The position numbers and the translations under genes were made by a program. A stretch of 50,135 nucleotides of DNA from an uncultured bacterium. GTDB lineage: Bacteria > Bacillota_I > Bacilli_A > RFN20 > CAG-826. How positions within the stretch are numbered: position 1 is the stretch's first letter; each line of letters begins with the position of its first letter. The notes beneath the pieces are model-generated. The model was not told the origin of the DNA, ran no database searches, and saw only the letters and a program-made list of their open reading frames with translations. Positions 42,961-50,135 of the stretch are shown piece by piece. The stretch lies in NCBI GenBank assembly GCA_949299335.1, contig CASGAD010000021.1, positions 1-50,135 on the forward strand, read 5' to 3'.

Positions 42961-44238
42961 TTAAAATATTTCTTCAACAATAATTGTTTCTTTTTGATCA
43001 GCTCCAACAGAGATTACAACAAATTTAATCTTTAAATAGTTTTCAATAAATTTAATGTAGTTTTGCGCATTTATTGGTAAATCTTCAAAGGTTTTTGCTT
43101 TGCTTATGTCTTCATTCCATCCTGGGAAAGTTTCATAAACTGGGGTGGCTCTATTTAATTCTTTTAAACTCGCTGGCAAATAATCTATAACTTTTCCATC
43201 TAGTTTATAATGAGTACAAACCTTAATTTCACCAATATTTCCTAATACATCAAGTAACATTAAAGCTCCATATTTAAAACCATTAACATTTCTAGAATAT
43301 TTTAATTGAACTAAATCTAGCCAACCAATTCTACGTGGTCTTTTAGTAACAACACCATATTCATGAGCTTTTTCTCTAATCATTGAAGCTACATCATCAT
43401 GGAGTTCAGTAACAAATGGTCCTTCTCCAACTCTAGTAGTATATGCCTTAATAATCGCTAATGCGCCTTCAATATAACCTAATCCTATACCACTACCAGT
43501 TATTGCTCCTCCGCTAGTACAATTTGAACTTGTTACATAAGGATAAGTGCCAAAATCGACGTCAAGCATAGTTCCTTGAGCGCCTTCAAAAAGAATCTTC
43601 TTATTTTCTTCTTTAGCTTTCTCTAATATATCAATGGTATCTTTTACAAAAGGTTTTAAAAAAGTAATTACATTAATATATTTACGTAATGAAGTCTGAT
43701 AATCAATTGGCTCTCCACCTAGTCTAACAATCTCTTCATTTCTTATACTCAAATGTTCTTTGTAAATAATAGGGAAATCTTCATCAATAAAATCGCAAAA
43801 TCTAATTCCGCTTCTAGAAACTTTATCAGTATAAGTAGGTCCAATGCCTTTTTTAGTAGTACCAATCTTCTTATCTTTTAAACTTGCTTCATTTAATCCA
43901 TCAAGCTCAAGATGATACTCTAAATCAACATGTGCTCTTGATGAAATTACTAGATTTGAACAATCAAATCCAGCAGCAATTAATCTTTGCATTTCATCAT
44001 ATAAAGCCAATGGATTAATAACCATTCCATTTCCTAAAATATTTAAAGTACTTTTATTAAATATGCCACTAGGTACTGTTTGAAGATGGAATTCTAAACC
44101 ATTAAATTTAACGGTATGCCCTGCATTATTTCCACCTTGGTATCTAACAACAATGTCTGCTTTGGAAGAATAGATGTTAGTTATTTTTCCTTTGCCTTCA
44201 TCACCCCATTGACTACCGATTACTAAAATACTTTTCAT
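42961..44238 (-). CDS. purA: Adenylosuccinate synthetase
   Basis: Uses GTP to join IMP and aspartate, the first step from IMP to AMP. 425 residues, normal length. GSQWGDEGKGKI at 7-18 (catalytic Asp, P-loop), GGNNAGHTV near 35-43 with catalytic His, KKGIGPTYTDK near 128-138, GAQGTMLDVDFGTYPYVTSS near 219-238 and RPRRIGWLD near 300. It follows purB by 5 nt with GAGG at the purB stop. Confidence 0.98.
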   Translation of the reverse strand: MKSILVIGSQWGDEGKGKITNIYSSKADIVVRYQGGNNAGHTVKFNGLEFHLQTVPSGIFNKSTLNILGNGMVINPLALYDEMQRLIAAGFDCSNLVISSRAHVDLEYHLELDGLNEASLKDKKIGTTKKGIGPTYTDKVSRSGIRFCDFIDEDFPIIYKEHLSIRNEEIVRLGGEPIDYQTSLRKYINVITFLKPFVKDTIDILEKAKEENKKILFEGAQGTMLDVDFGTYPYVTSSNCTSGGAITGSGIGLGYIEGALAIIKAYTTRVGEGPFVTELHDDVASMIREKAHEYGVVTKRPRRIGWLDLVQLKYSRNVNGFKYGALMLLDVLGNIGEIKVCTHYKLDGKVIDYLPASLKELNRATPVYETFPGWNEDISKAKTFEDLPINAQNYIKFIENYLKIKFVVISVGADQKETIIVEEIF

Positions 44239-44243
44239 GAAAT

Positions 44244-45539
44244 TTACCTCAAAACTGCCTTATAAATATAATCTATGTTCTTAAAAGCATAGGTATAATC
44301 GAATAAATTTTCGATTTCCTCATCTTTTATGAATTTTTTTATATATTGATCATTTTTCAAAAGCTCTTTTAAATTAGTCTTTTCTTTCATAGCTTTAAAA
44401 GCCAATTCTTGAATATGATCATATATTTCTTCTCGACTTACTTCTTTAGTCTCGATAATATAATTTAAAACTCTACCAGAATATATTACCCCATAAGTAG
44501 CATTTATATTTTTTAACATATTATCTTCATTTACGACCAAATTATTTATAACATTAGTTAGTCTATTAGCCATATAAATAATTAAGTTAATATCATCAGG
44601 AAGATATAACCTTTCAGTTGAAGAATGGGAAATATCTCTTTCATGCCACAAAATATTGTTTTCTAAAGCAATATTAAAACTAGATTTCACAATTCTCGAT
44701 AACCCACAAATATTTTCACAACTGATTGGATTTCTTTTATGAGGCATGGCACTACTACCTTTTTGATTTTTAGAAAAATATTCATTTACTTCATTGACTT
44801 CTGTTCTACTTAAATGTCTAATATCTGTTGCAATTTTTTCAAAAAGAGAAGCAATTAAACTTAAAGTATTAATATACCCTGCTAGCCTATCCCTACTTAA
44901 AACTTGAGTTGAAATGTTAGGCACTCCAAGTCCTAAATCCTTAGCGACTAAACCTTGTAATTCATAAGGCAGGTTCGAAAAGTTACCTACTGCTCCGCTT
45001 AATTTAACAACTTCTAAATATTTGCGCTCATTATTTAATCTTTCAATATCACGATTTAATTCATCTAAAAATAATAGCCACTTTAAGCCAAAACTAGTGA
45101 CTTCACCATGAATACCATGGGTTCTACCAATAATTGGAGTGTATTTATATTTATTAGCTTTAATAATTAAAGCTTCTTTTAGTTTATCTAAAGATTTTTG
45201 AATGTAGTTATTTGCTTCTTTTAAGTTCAAACTTAAGGCGGTATCAACTACATCAGTTGAAGTTAAGTTATAATGAATCCACTTTTTCTCTTCGCCTAGT
45301 TCTAAAGATAATGATCTAGTAAAAGCTATTACATCATGCTTAGTTTCCAATTCGATTTCATTAATTTTATTAACATCTACATAGGCTTTGCTTTTAATTA
45401 ATTCATAATCTTTATTAGGCACAATACCTAATTGAACATAAGCTTTCAAAACACTCAATTCTACTTGTAAAAAGGTTTTATATCTATTTTCTAGAGAGAA
45501 AATATTGCTTATTTCTTTAACTTCATATCTAGGAATCAT
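44244..45539 (-). CDS. purB: Adenylosuccinate lyase
   Basis: Splits adenylosuccinate to AMP and fumarate, and SAICAR to AICAR. 431 residues. HDVIAFTRSL near 64-73, TSTDVVDTALSL near 89-100, RTHGIHGEVTSFG near 140-152 with a catalytic His, and the fumarase/aspartase signature GSSAMPHKRNP near 263-273. ATG lies 2 nt after argS with GAAGGAG inside argS. It forms argS-purB-purA. Confidence 0.98.
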   Translation of the reverse strand: MIPRYEVKEISNIFSLENRYKTFLQVELSVLKAYVQLGIVPNKDYELIKSKAYVDVNKINEIELETKHDVIAFTRSLSLELGEEKKWIHYNLTSTDVVDTALSLNLKEANNYIQKSLDKLKEALIIKANKYKYTPIIGRTHGIHGEVTSFGLKWLLFLDELNRDIERLNNERKYLEVVKLSGAVGNFSNLPYELQGLVAKDLGLGVPNISTQVLSRDRLAGYINTLSLIASLFEKIATDIRHLSRTEVNEVNEYFSKNQKGSSAMPHKRNPISCENICGLSRIVKSSFNIALENNILWHERDISHSSTERLYLPDDINLIIYMANRLTNVINNLVVNEDNMLKNINATYGVIYSGRVLNYIIETKEVSREEIYDHIQELAFKAMKEKTNLKELLKNDQYIKKFIKDEEIENLFDYTYAFKNIDYIYKAVLR

Positions 45540-45541
45540 TT

Positions 45542-47185
45542 TTACATGGACTCCTTCGCTTCAACTCCGAGTAAATTTAATACATTTTTAAGTGTAATTT
45601 GACTTGCTCTTACCAAAGCCAATCTTTCTTTAGTTAACTCTTTATTTTCAGGATCTATAACTTTTAAATCATTATAGAAAGAATGGAACAATTGAGCTAA
45701 TTTATACGCATAATTAGATAAAATATTAACTTCTTTAATTTTACATACATCAATTAGTGTGTCTTTAAATGTACCAATATGTTTAAGTAAAGCGATTTCT
45801 TTTTCATTAACAAGTAATGGATATGAATCTTTAATTTCATAATCATTTTCTTTAGTTAAAATTGAATTCATTCTAGCATAGGCATATTGAATATAATAAA
45901 CTGGGTTTTCATTTGATTGCTTTCTAGCAAGATTTAAATCAAAGTCTAAATGAGAAATAATTGGTTTAGAGATAAAGAAATATCTAGCAACATCTACTCC
46001 TACATCTTCGCATAATTCACGAATTGTTACGGCATTGCCGGTTCTTTTTGACATTTTTACTTCTTCACCGTTTTCCATTAATCTAACAATTTGAATGATT
46101 CTAAATTCAAGTTTATTATCATCATAACCTAATATTTTTAATCCAGCCTTTAATCTAGCCATATAGCCATGATGATCAGCTCCAAAAATATTAATTAAGT
46201 GTTCATATCCTCTATCAAACTTATCTTTATGATAAGCAATATCAGGAGTAAAGTAAGTTAAAGAACCGTCACTTTTAACTAAGACTCTATCTTTATCATC
46301 ATTAAAATCTGTCGTTTTTAACCATAAAGCATCATCTTTTGTGTATGTATAAGGGGTCTTTTTTAATGCTTCTAAAACATTTTCAACTTTGCCACTTCTA
46401 TATAAATCCAATTCAGATTGATAATGGTCAAACCCGACTCTATATAAATCTAAATCCACTTTAATTTTATCTAACTCAAGTTTTGTTCCAACTTTCTTAA
46501 AATAATCTTTTCTTTCTATTGAGTCATCATTAACCCACTTATCTTTATCAGCTTTTGCAATATTTTTGGCAAGTTTTATAACATCTTTACCTTGATAACC
46601 GATTTTGGAAATATCAAAAGGTAGGCCTAAAGCTTCTTTATATCTTTCATATAAAGAATTTCCTAAAGTTTCAATTTGATTGCCTGCATCATTTACATAA
46701 TATTCTCTTAAAACATCATAACCAGAAAAATTCAAAATTCTAGTTAGTGTGTCTCCATACGCTGCTCCTCTAGCATGGCCTAAATGAAGATCTCCTGTTG
46801 GATTTGCACTAACGTATTCAACCATCACCTTTTCGTGATTGCCAAAGTCATTTCTACCATACTCATCACCTTCTTTTAAAATCTTAGAAATAATTCCGGT
46901 GATAGAGTCTTTCTTTAAGTAAAAATTTATAAATCCAGGTCCAGCGATTTCAACATTTAAAACAAATGGACTCTTTAAAAATGTATCTTTTACACCTAAA
47001 GCAATGTCTCTTGGAGATTTATGAAGTTCTTTAGCAAGTCTCATAGCAATGTTAGTTGAATAATCACCATGTGAGGTGTCTTTAGGAATTTCAACCATTA
47101 CTAAATCATCGTTAAGTTCTAATCCATAAACATCTTTAAAACTATTTTTAATTAAGTCGATTAATTGCTTACTAATTTCGCTCAT
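45542..47185 (-). CDS. argS: Arginyl-tRNA synthetase
   Basis: 547 residues, class I synthetase. An N-terminal tRNA D-loop-binding domain (about 1-105), the HIGH-like motif HLGHARGAA near 135-143, the KMSKS-like loop KMSKRTGNAVTI near 395, and an alpha-helical anticodon domain ending LLGVEA. Three residues of KMSKR match the common ArgS variant. GGAGG precedes ATG. No T-box leader is seen in the 130 bp upstream. It heads the argS-purB-purA unit. Confidence 0.98.
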   Translation of the reverse strand: MSEISKQLIDLIKNSFKDVYGLELNDDLVMVEIPKDTSHGDYSTNIAMRLAKELHKSPRDIALGVKDTFLKSPFVLNVEIAGPGFINFYLKKDSITGIISKILKEGDEYGRNDFGNHEKVMVEYVSANPTGDLHLGHARGAAYGDTLTRILNFSGYDVLREYYVNDAGNQIETLGNSLYERYKEALGLPFDISKIGYQGKDVIKLAKNIAKADKDKWVNDDSIERKDYFKKVGTKLELDKIKVDLDLYRVGFDHYQSELDLYRSGKVENVLEALKKTPYTYTKDDALWLKTTDFNDDKDRVLVKSDGSLTYFTPDIAYHKDKFDRGYEHLINIFGADHHGYMARLKAGLKILGYDDNKLEFRIIQIVRLMENGEEVKMSKRTGNAVTIRELCEDVGVDVARYFFISKPIISHLDFDLNLARKQSNENPVYYIQYAYARMNSILTKENDYEIKDSYPLLVNEKEIALLKHIGTFKDTLIDVCKIKEVNILSNYAYKLAQLFHSFYNDLKVIDPENKELTKERLALVRASQITLKNVLNLLGVEAKESM

Positions 47186-47247
47186 ATTAAATCCTCCAAC
47201 TAGATTACTTTTTTAGCGCTAATAAGAATATCACACTGCTATAAATT

Positions 47248-47269
47248 TTTCTATTATTTATAATAGAAA
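47248..47269. repeat. 10-bp palindrome between argS and the hydrolase gene
   Basis: TTTCTATTAT and ATAATAGAAA around 2 nt, in the space between divergent genes. It could be a shared operator or simply overlapping AT-rich promoter elements. Confidence 0.5.
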
Positions 47270-47304
47270 ACCTAAAATTTCTTTATATCTTCTCCTTTTA
47301 AAGT

Positions 47305-47310
47305 TAGAAT
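47305..47310 (+). promoter_or_regulatory. -10 box of the hydrolase gene, predicting a leaderless mRNA
   Basis: TAGAAT ends 6 nt before the ATG at 47317, with only T/C-rich sequence between and no Shine-Dalgarno next to the ATG. Confidence 0.5.
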
Positions 47311-47316
47311 TTTTCT

Positions 47317-48087
47317 ATGGAAAATAAAAATTGGTTTAAACTAGTCCAAATAGATGAAGTAACTTACGCCATTAAAGAAGATGGTCATGATGAGGAAACT
47401 AATTCATATCTTCTTTTAGATAGCTCAAAAGCTTTACTAATTGATACTGGTATGGGCGTAGAAAATATTTTTGATACAATTAAACATCTAATTAAAAATA
47501 AGATGTTATTAGTCGCAATAACTCATGCTCATTGGGATCATATAGGCAGTAATAATAGTTTTGATTTTATTATGATTCATGAATTAGAAGCAAGTTGGTT
47601 AACTCATTTTCCTTTACCTCTCTCTAGAGTCAAAGAAGAATTATTAAGTACTCATCAACCTTTTCCAAAATCTTTTAATATAGATAACTATATTTTACCA
47701 ACTAAAAAAGCAACTCTATTATTAAAAGGAGATGAAATTATTGATTTAGGTTCTAGAAAAATAAAAGTGATACATACTCCAGGTCACTCTCCTGGACATT
47801 TAGTCTTTTATGAGGAAGCAAGAAAATACCTATTTTCTGGCGATATAATTTATAAAGGCGAATTAGATTGTTACTATCCTTCAACAGAGCCTTTACTCTA
47901 TCGAGACTCCATTAATAAATTATTATCACTTGATGTAAAATATATTTTTGGCGGACATCATGACATTTTTATTGATGGTAGTTTTATTAAAGAAGTTAGT
48001 GAAGCCTTTAATCACTTATATCAAAATAATGAGCTTCACCATCAAGAAAAAGTCTTTTATTTTAAAGATTTTTCAATTAGATTATAA
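47317..48087 (+). CDS. Metallo-beta-lactamase-fold hydrolase (glyoxalase II-like)
   Basis: 256 residues. THAHWDHIG at 69-77 is the HxHxDH zinc site, HTPGHSPGHLVFY near 152-164 gives the next His, FSGDIIY near 171 the bridging Asp, and GGHHD near 212 the last His. All zinc ligands are present. The group includes hydroxyacylglutathione hydrolases and many uncharacterised enzymes; no substrate can be named. It is transcribed alone and ends at a strong bidirectional terminator. Confidence 0.92.
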   Translation: MENKNWFKLVQIDEVTYAIKEDGHDEETNSYLLLDSSKALLIDTGMGVENIFDTIKHLIKNKMLLVAITHAHWDHIGSNNSFDFIMIHELEASWLTHFPLPLSRVKEELLSTHQPFPKSFNIDNYILPTKKATLLLKGDEIIDLGSRKIKVIHTPGHSPGHLVFYEEARKYLFSGDIIYKGELDCYYPSTEPLLYRDSINKLLSLDVKYIFGGHHDIFIDGSFIKEVSEAFNHLYQNNELHHQEKVFYFKDFSIRL

Positions 48088-48117
48088 AAAAATCATGCAA
48101 ATCTGCATGATTTTTTT
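48086..48117. terminator. Bidirectional terminator between the hydrolase and aconitase X genes
   Basis: A run of A, TCATGCA, 4-nt loop, TGCATGA and seven T. It begins in the hydrolase stop codon and serves both converging units. Confidence 0.93.
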
Positions 48118-48134
48118 GTCAATCAAGAATATTT

Positions 48135-48578
48135 TCAGTCTAATAAGATAATAGTTCCATCCTCTTTAATTTCTAAAGTATCACCGGTATTAACTGTTTT
48201 TAAGAATTCTTCTCCTAGTTTGTCAATACATATGACATCACTATTTTGCCACACTTTACTTAATACAATTCCGCTAGCTGCTAATGAGTCAATCTCTTCA
48301 CTAAAAAGAAATGCTCTAGGATTTATTTTCATATCGCAAACCGTTTGAATGACTAGTCCACCTGTAGTTGAACCAATTGTGATAGGTAAACATAAAATTT
48401 TATTAGTGATATTAACGCCAAATAAATCTTTATTATTTTGATCACTTACAACAACATTTTTCTTATTCATTAAAGCTGATTTTTGGAAACTAGCTAAGGT
48501 ATTGAAACCTTGTCTACTAACGCAAGCTTCACCTTTAAAATTACCTTTAGCAATTACTCTACCTTTAAATTCTTTCAT
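48135..48578 (-). CDS. Aconitase X small (swivel) subunit, DUF126
   Basis: 147 residues matching the swivelling domain of aconitase X: KEFKGRVIAKGNFKGEACVS at the start, LCLPITIGSTTGGLVIQTVC near 62-81 with the conserved Ser/Thr-Gly loop, and LAASGIVLSKVWQNSDVICI near 99-118. AGAGG precedes ATG, 12 nt after the large-subunit gene. Two-gene aconitase X is the archaeal arrangement and also occurs in bacteria; others have both parts fused. Confidence 0.9.
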   Translation of the reverse strand: MKEFKGRVIAKGNFKGEACVSRQGFNTLASFQKSALMNKKNVVVSDQNNKDLFGVNITNKILCLPITIGSTTGGLVIQTVCDMKINPRAFLFSEEIDSLAASGIVLSKVWQNSDVICIDKLGEEFLKTVNTGDTLEIKEDGTIILLD

Positions 48579-48590
48579 AATCTATTCCTC

Positions 48591-49880
48591 TTATTTAGTA
48601 ATTAATTCTAAAATATCTGCATCCTTAAAATAACGAGCCATGGAGTAAGTTCTTAATTTATTACTATTTGTAATAATTGCTTTGCCATGTACTAATGGAT
48701 TATTTGTATACATTAATGGACAAATTGAACTAATTGTTACGCCCGTTTTATAAATTGAATCATAAATTTCTTTATGATTAGCAATTAAAGCATTTTTAAC
48801 TTTTGGGGCACAGGTTAATACTACTCGACAATTTACCTTTACTTTATGATGTTCTTTTAAAGATGTTTTTATATCATTATGCCACTTAACAATTTGTGAT
48901 AATGTTAAATGTGGGCAACCAATAAAGCATAATTCTGGCTTAGCATCCTTTTTCTTCCACATATTAGGATAAGATTTATATACTCTTTCAAGTTCTTCAT
49001 CATCAATTACATAATGTTTAGCATTTTCCAAAATTAAATCTTTGCCTAATTCTTTAGCTTCAGGAGTTAAATTATCGATGTGATAAAGGCCAACTGCACC
49101 ATTACTGGCACTAGCAGCTCCAAAATCTTTTAAATATGCCTCATTCTCATCGTTTAACTCATTACCAATAAATTTATCTAATCCAATAACGTAAGGGACA
49201 GCGTCCATTACTTTCATTCCAATTGCACTTCCTAATATTTGAGCCTCTGGAACTTTTGTTGTTTTAACTTCTATAACCCAACTAGCTTTTCTATTTTCAT
49301 CTAAAAGCAAACCAAATTCAGGCACATATCCAATAATAGAGCCAAACAAATCGAGCATACCACTATTTCTATTACATCTAGCACCCAAAACACTATTAGC
49401 AAAAACGACCGCACTACTTTCTGCCCAACTTAAAGTATCTCCTTTAGATGGCCTATTTCCACATTCTTTTAAGTAGCAAGTGCAGGAAAAGCTGTCTAAA
49501 TCTTTTAAACCAACTTTTAATAATTGCTTTTCATAATCGCTTTGCTTTCCATACAAAATCTTGTTAAACACCACTTTTTCTAAAAAATTACACTTAACAT
49601 TTTCATAATCAAGTGGGCGAGGATCTAAAGTAAATTTGCCTGGTGCTACAATACCTTCTCTATTTAATTCCTCCATGGTTTTAAATAAAGGCTTAAGCAA
49701 TGGGATTCCAAAAGAAGTAACTAAATGTCCTTCTTTATGGGTAACTTCAACCATTCTTTTAGCACCAAAAATATCGCCAAATAAAACGAGAGTTTCCATC
49801 ATTTTGCGCATTGTATCACCCTTTTTGCCTTCAAGGATTTCTACTTGCTCTGTGGTTAATTTCATTTTGTATTCAATCAT
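48591..49880 (-). CDS. Aconitase X large (catalytic) subunit, DUF521
   Basis: 429 residues from the preferred start. Conserved blocks include VTSFGIPLLKPLFKTMEELN near 55-74, SCTCYLKECGNRPSKGDTLS near 133-152, ANSVLGARCNRNSG near 161-174, and FIGCPHLTLSQIVKW near 317-331; the cysteines in these blocks are candidates for the iron-sulfur cluster. Known members dehydrate phosphomevalonate (archaea) or cis-3-hydroxyproline (bacteria); neither pathway is visible here. ATG 49910 overlaps the -10 box TATAAT (49914-49909), so the ATG at 49880, behind AAGGACAAGGAAAT, is the real start. Confidence 0.9.
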   Translation of the reverse strand: MIEYKMKLTTEQVEILEGKKGDTMRKMMETLVLFGDIFGAKRMVEVTHKEGHLVTSFGIPLLKPLFKTMEELNREGIVAPGKFTLDPRPLDYENVKCNFLEKVVFNKILYGKQSDYEKQLLKVGLKDLDSFSCTCYLKECGNRPSKGDTLSWAESSAVVFANSVLGARCNRNSGMLDLFGSIIGYVPEFGLLLDENRKASWVIEVKTTKVPEAQILGSAIGMKVMDAVPYVIGLDKFIGNELNDENEAYLKDFGAASASNGAVGLYHIDNLTPEAKELGKDLILENAKHYVIDDEELERVYKSYPNMWKKKDAKPELCFIGCPHLTLSQIVKWHNDIKTSLKEHHKVKVNCRVVLTCAPKVKNALIANHKEIYDSIYKTGVTISSICPLMYTNNPLVHGKAIITNSNKLRTYSMARYFKDADILELITK

Positions 49881-49908
49881 ATTTCCTTGTCCTTTTCTAA
49901 TTATTACC

Positions 49909-49914
49909 ATTATA
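49909..49914 (-). promoter_or_regulatory. -10 box of the aconitase X operon
   Basis: TATAAT on the minus strand, about 28 nt before the chosen ATG. It shows that the upstream ATG at 49910 cannot be in the message. Confidence 0.5.
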
Positions 49915-50135
49915 AATAATTTATGTTACAAAGTGTATTCAACTTTTAATTCGTTTTTCAAGATTTAGTGCTCAAGTCGCTAAAAAATAATCTAGGTGAA
50001 GTGTAAAAGTTAATTCAACAGTTAAGCCCCCGGATATTTAGAGTTGAATTTAGTCTTGGATTTTGGATTGTAAAAAGTCTACAAATATTGAATTTTCCTA
50101 TATTAAAAAACTTTTTATATGCTAAATTATTTATG

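Noticed and set aside
47186-47316. T-box leader for argS
   Set aside because: There is no T-box core sequence or specifier stem, and the region is too short once the divergent promoter is counted.

Overview
The window is AT-rich bacterial chromosome from a low-GC Bacillota/Mollicutes-like organism. Signs for this are very short intergenic spaces, AT-rich codon use, a group II ECF vitamin transporter module, an unusually long PotA of the kind seen in mycoplasmas, and a small set of housekeeping genes. UGA is a stop here: it ends the CDS at 14065-16170 (ATGA overlap with the next gene) and the one at 28573-30933, and the only tRNA-Trp has a CCA anticodon. The organism is therefore not a code-4 Mycoplasma/Spiroplasma. 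A standard-code gut or rumen lineage near the Mollicutes/Erysipelotrichia is my inference; no rRNA is present to settle it.

Layout. 0-6.3 kb: truncated MerR regulator with a long-spacer promoter, tRNA-Trp, a frameshifted yqeY, DUF2188 and YebC-family genes, then a tightly overlapping operon comEB-ecfA1-ecfA2-ecfT-truA (reading leftwards). 6.3-11.1 kb: a 58-bp hairpin bounded by 14-bp direct repeats, a CBS-domain gene, pepT with a membrane-protein gene, an amidohydrolase, and smpB-folT-small membrane protein. 11.3-14.0 kb: csoR-copA copper operon with a palindromic operator in the promoter spacer. 14.0-17.4 kb: three-gene ABC exporter operon. 17.4-21.3 kb: flavodoxin-like protein, SAM-methyltransferase-fold protein, and a HAD-membrane protein-GNAT operon. 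21.4-31 kb: membrane-anchored double-HTH regulator, small HTH protein, membrane protein, BspA-type LRR lipoprotein, another lipoprotein, and two large MacB-like ATPase-permease fusions. 31-35.3 kb: a decaying accessory stretch with a Fic protein, a broken HEPN toxin next to an intact HTH-MNT antitoxin with its operator, a membrane-anchored XRE regulator and at least two more pseudogenes. 35.4-41.4 kb: tRNA-Pro, tRNA-Cys, an alpha/beta hydrolase and the potABCD polyamine importer. 41.6-47.2 kb: glyA, purA, purB, argS. 47.3-49.9 kb: metallo-beta-lactamase-fold hydrolase and a two-subunit aconitase X.

How genes work together. EcfA1/A2/T would power substrate-binding S components such as the FolT-like protein encoded with smpB. 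CsoR should repress csoR-copA until Cu(I) binds. PotABCD imports polyamines. PurA and PurB convert IMP to AMP, and GlyA supplies one-carbon units.

The most striking global pattern is that many genes standing first in their transcription unit (6546, 8745, 11118, 18064, 23016, 47317 and others) have a -10 box ending only 6-7 nt before ATG and no Shine-Dalgarno. Genes inside operons nearly all have one. This predicts leaderless mRNAs. The other points most worth checking are the disarmed HEPN toxin (frameshift plus loss of the catalytic Arg), the direct-repeat-flanked hairpin, the DKTNT phosphorylation motif in CopA, and the paired MacB-like exporters beside surface lipoproteins.
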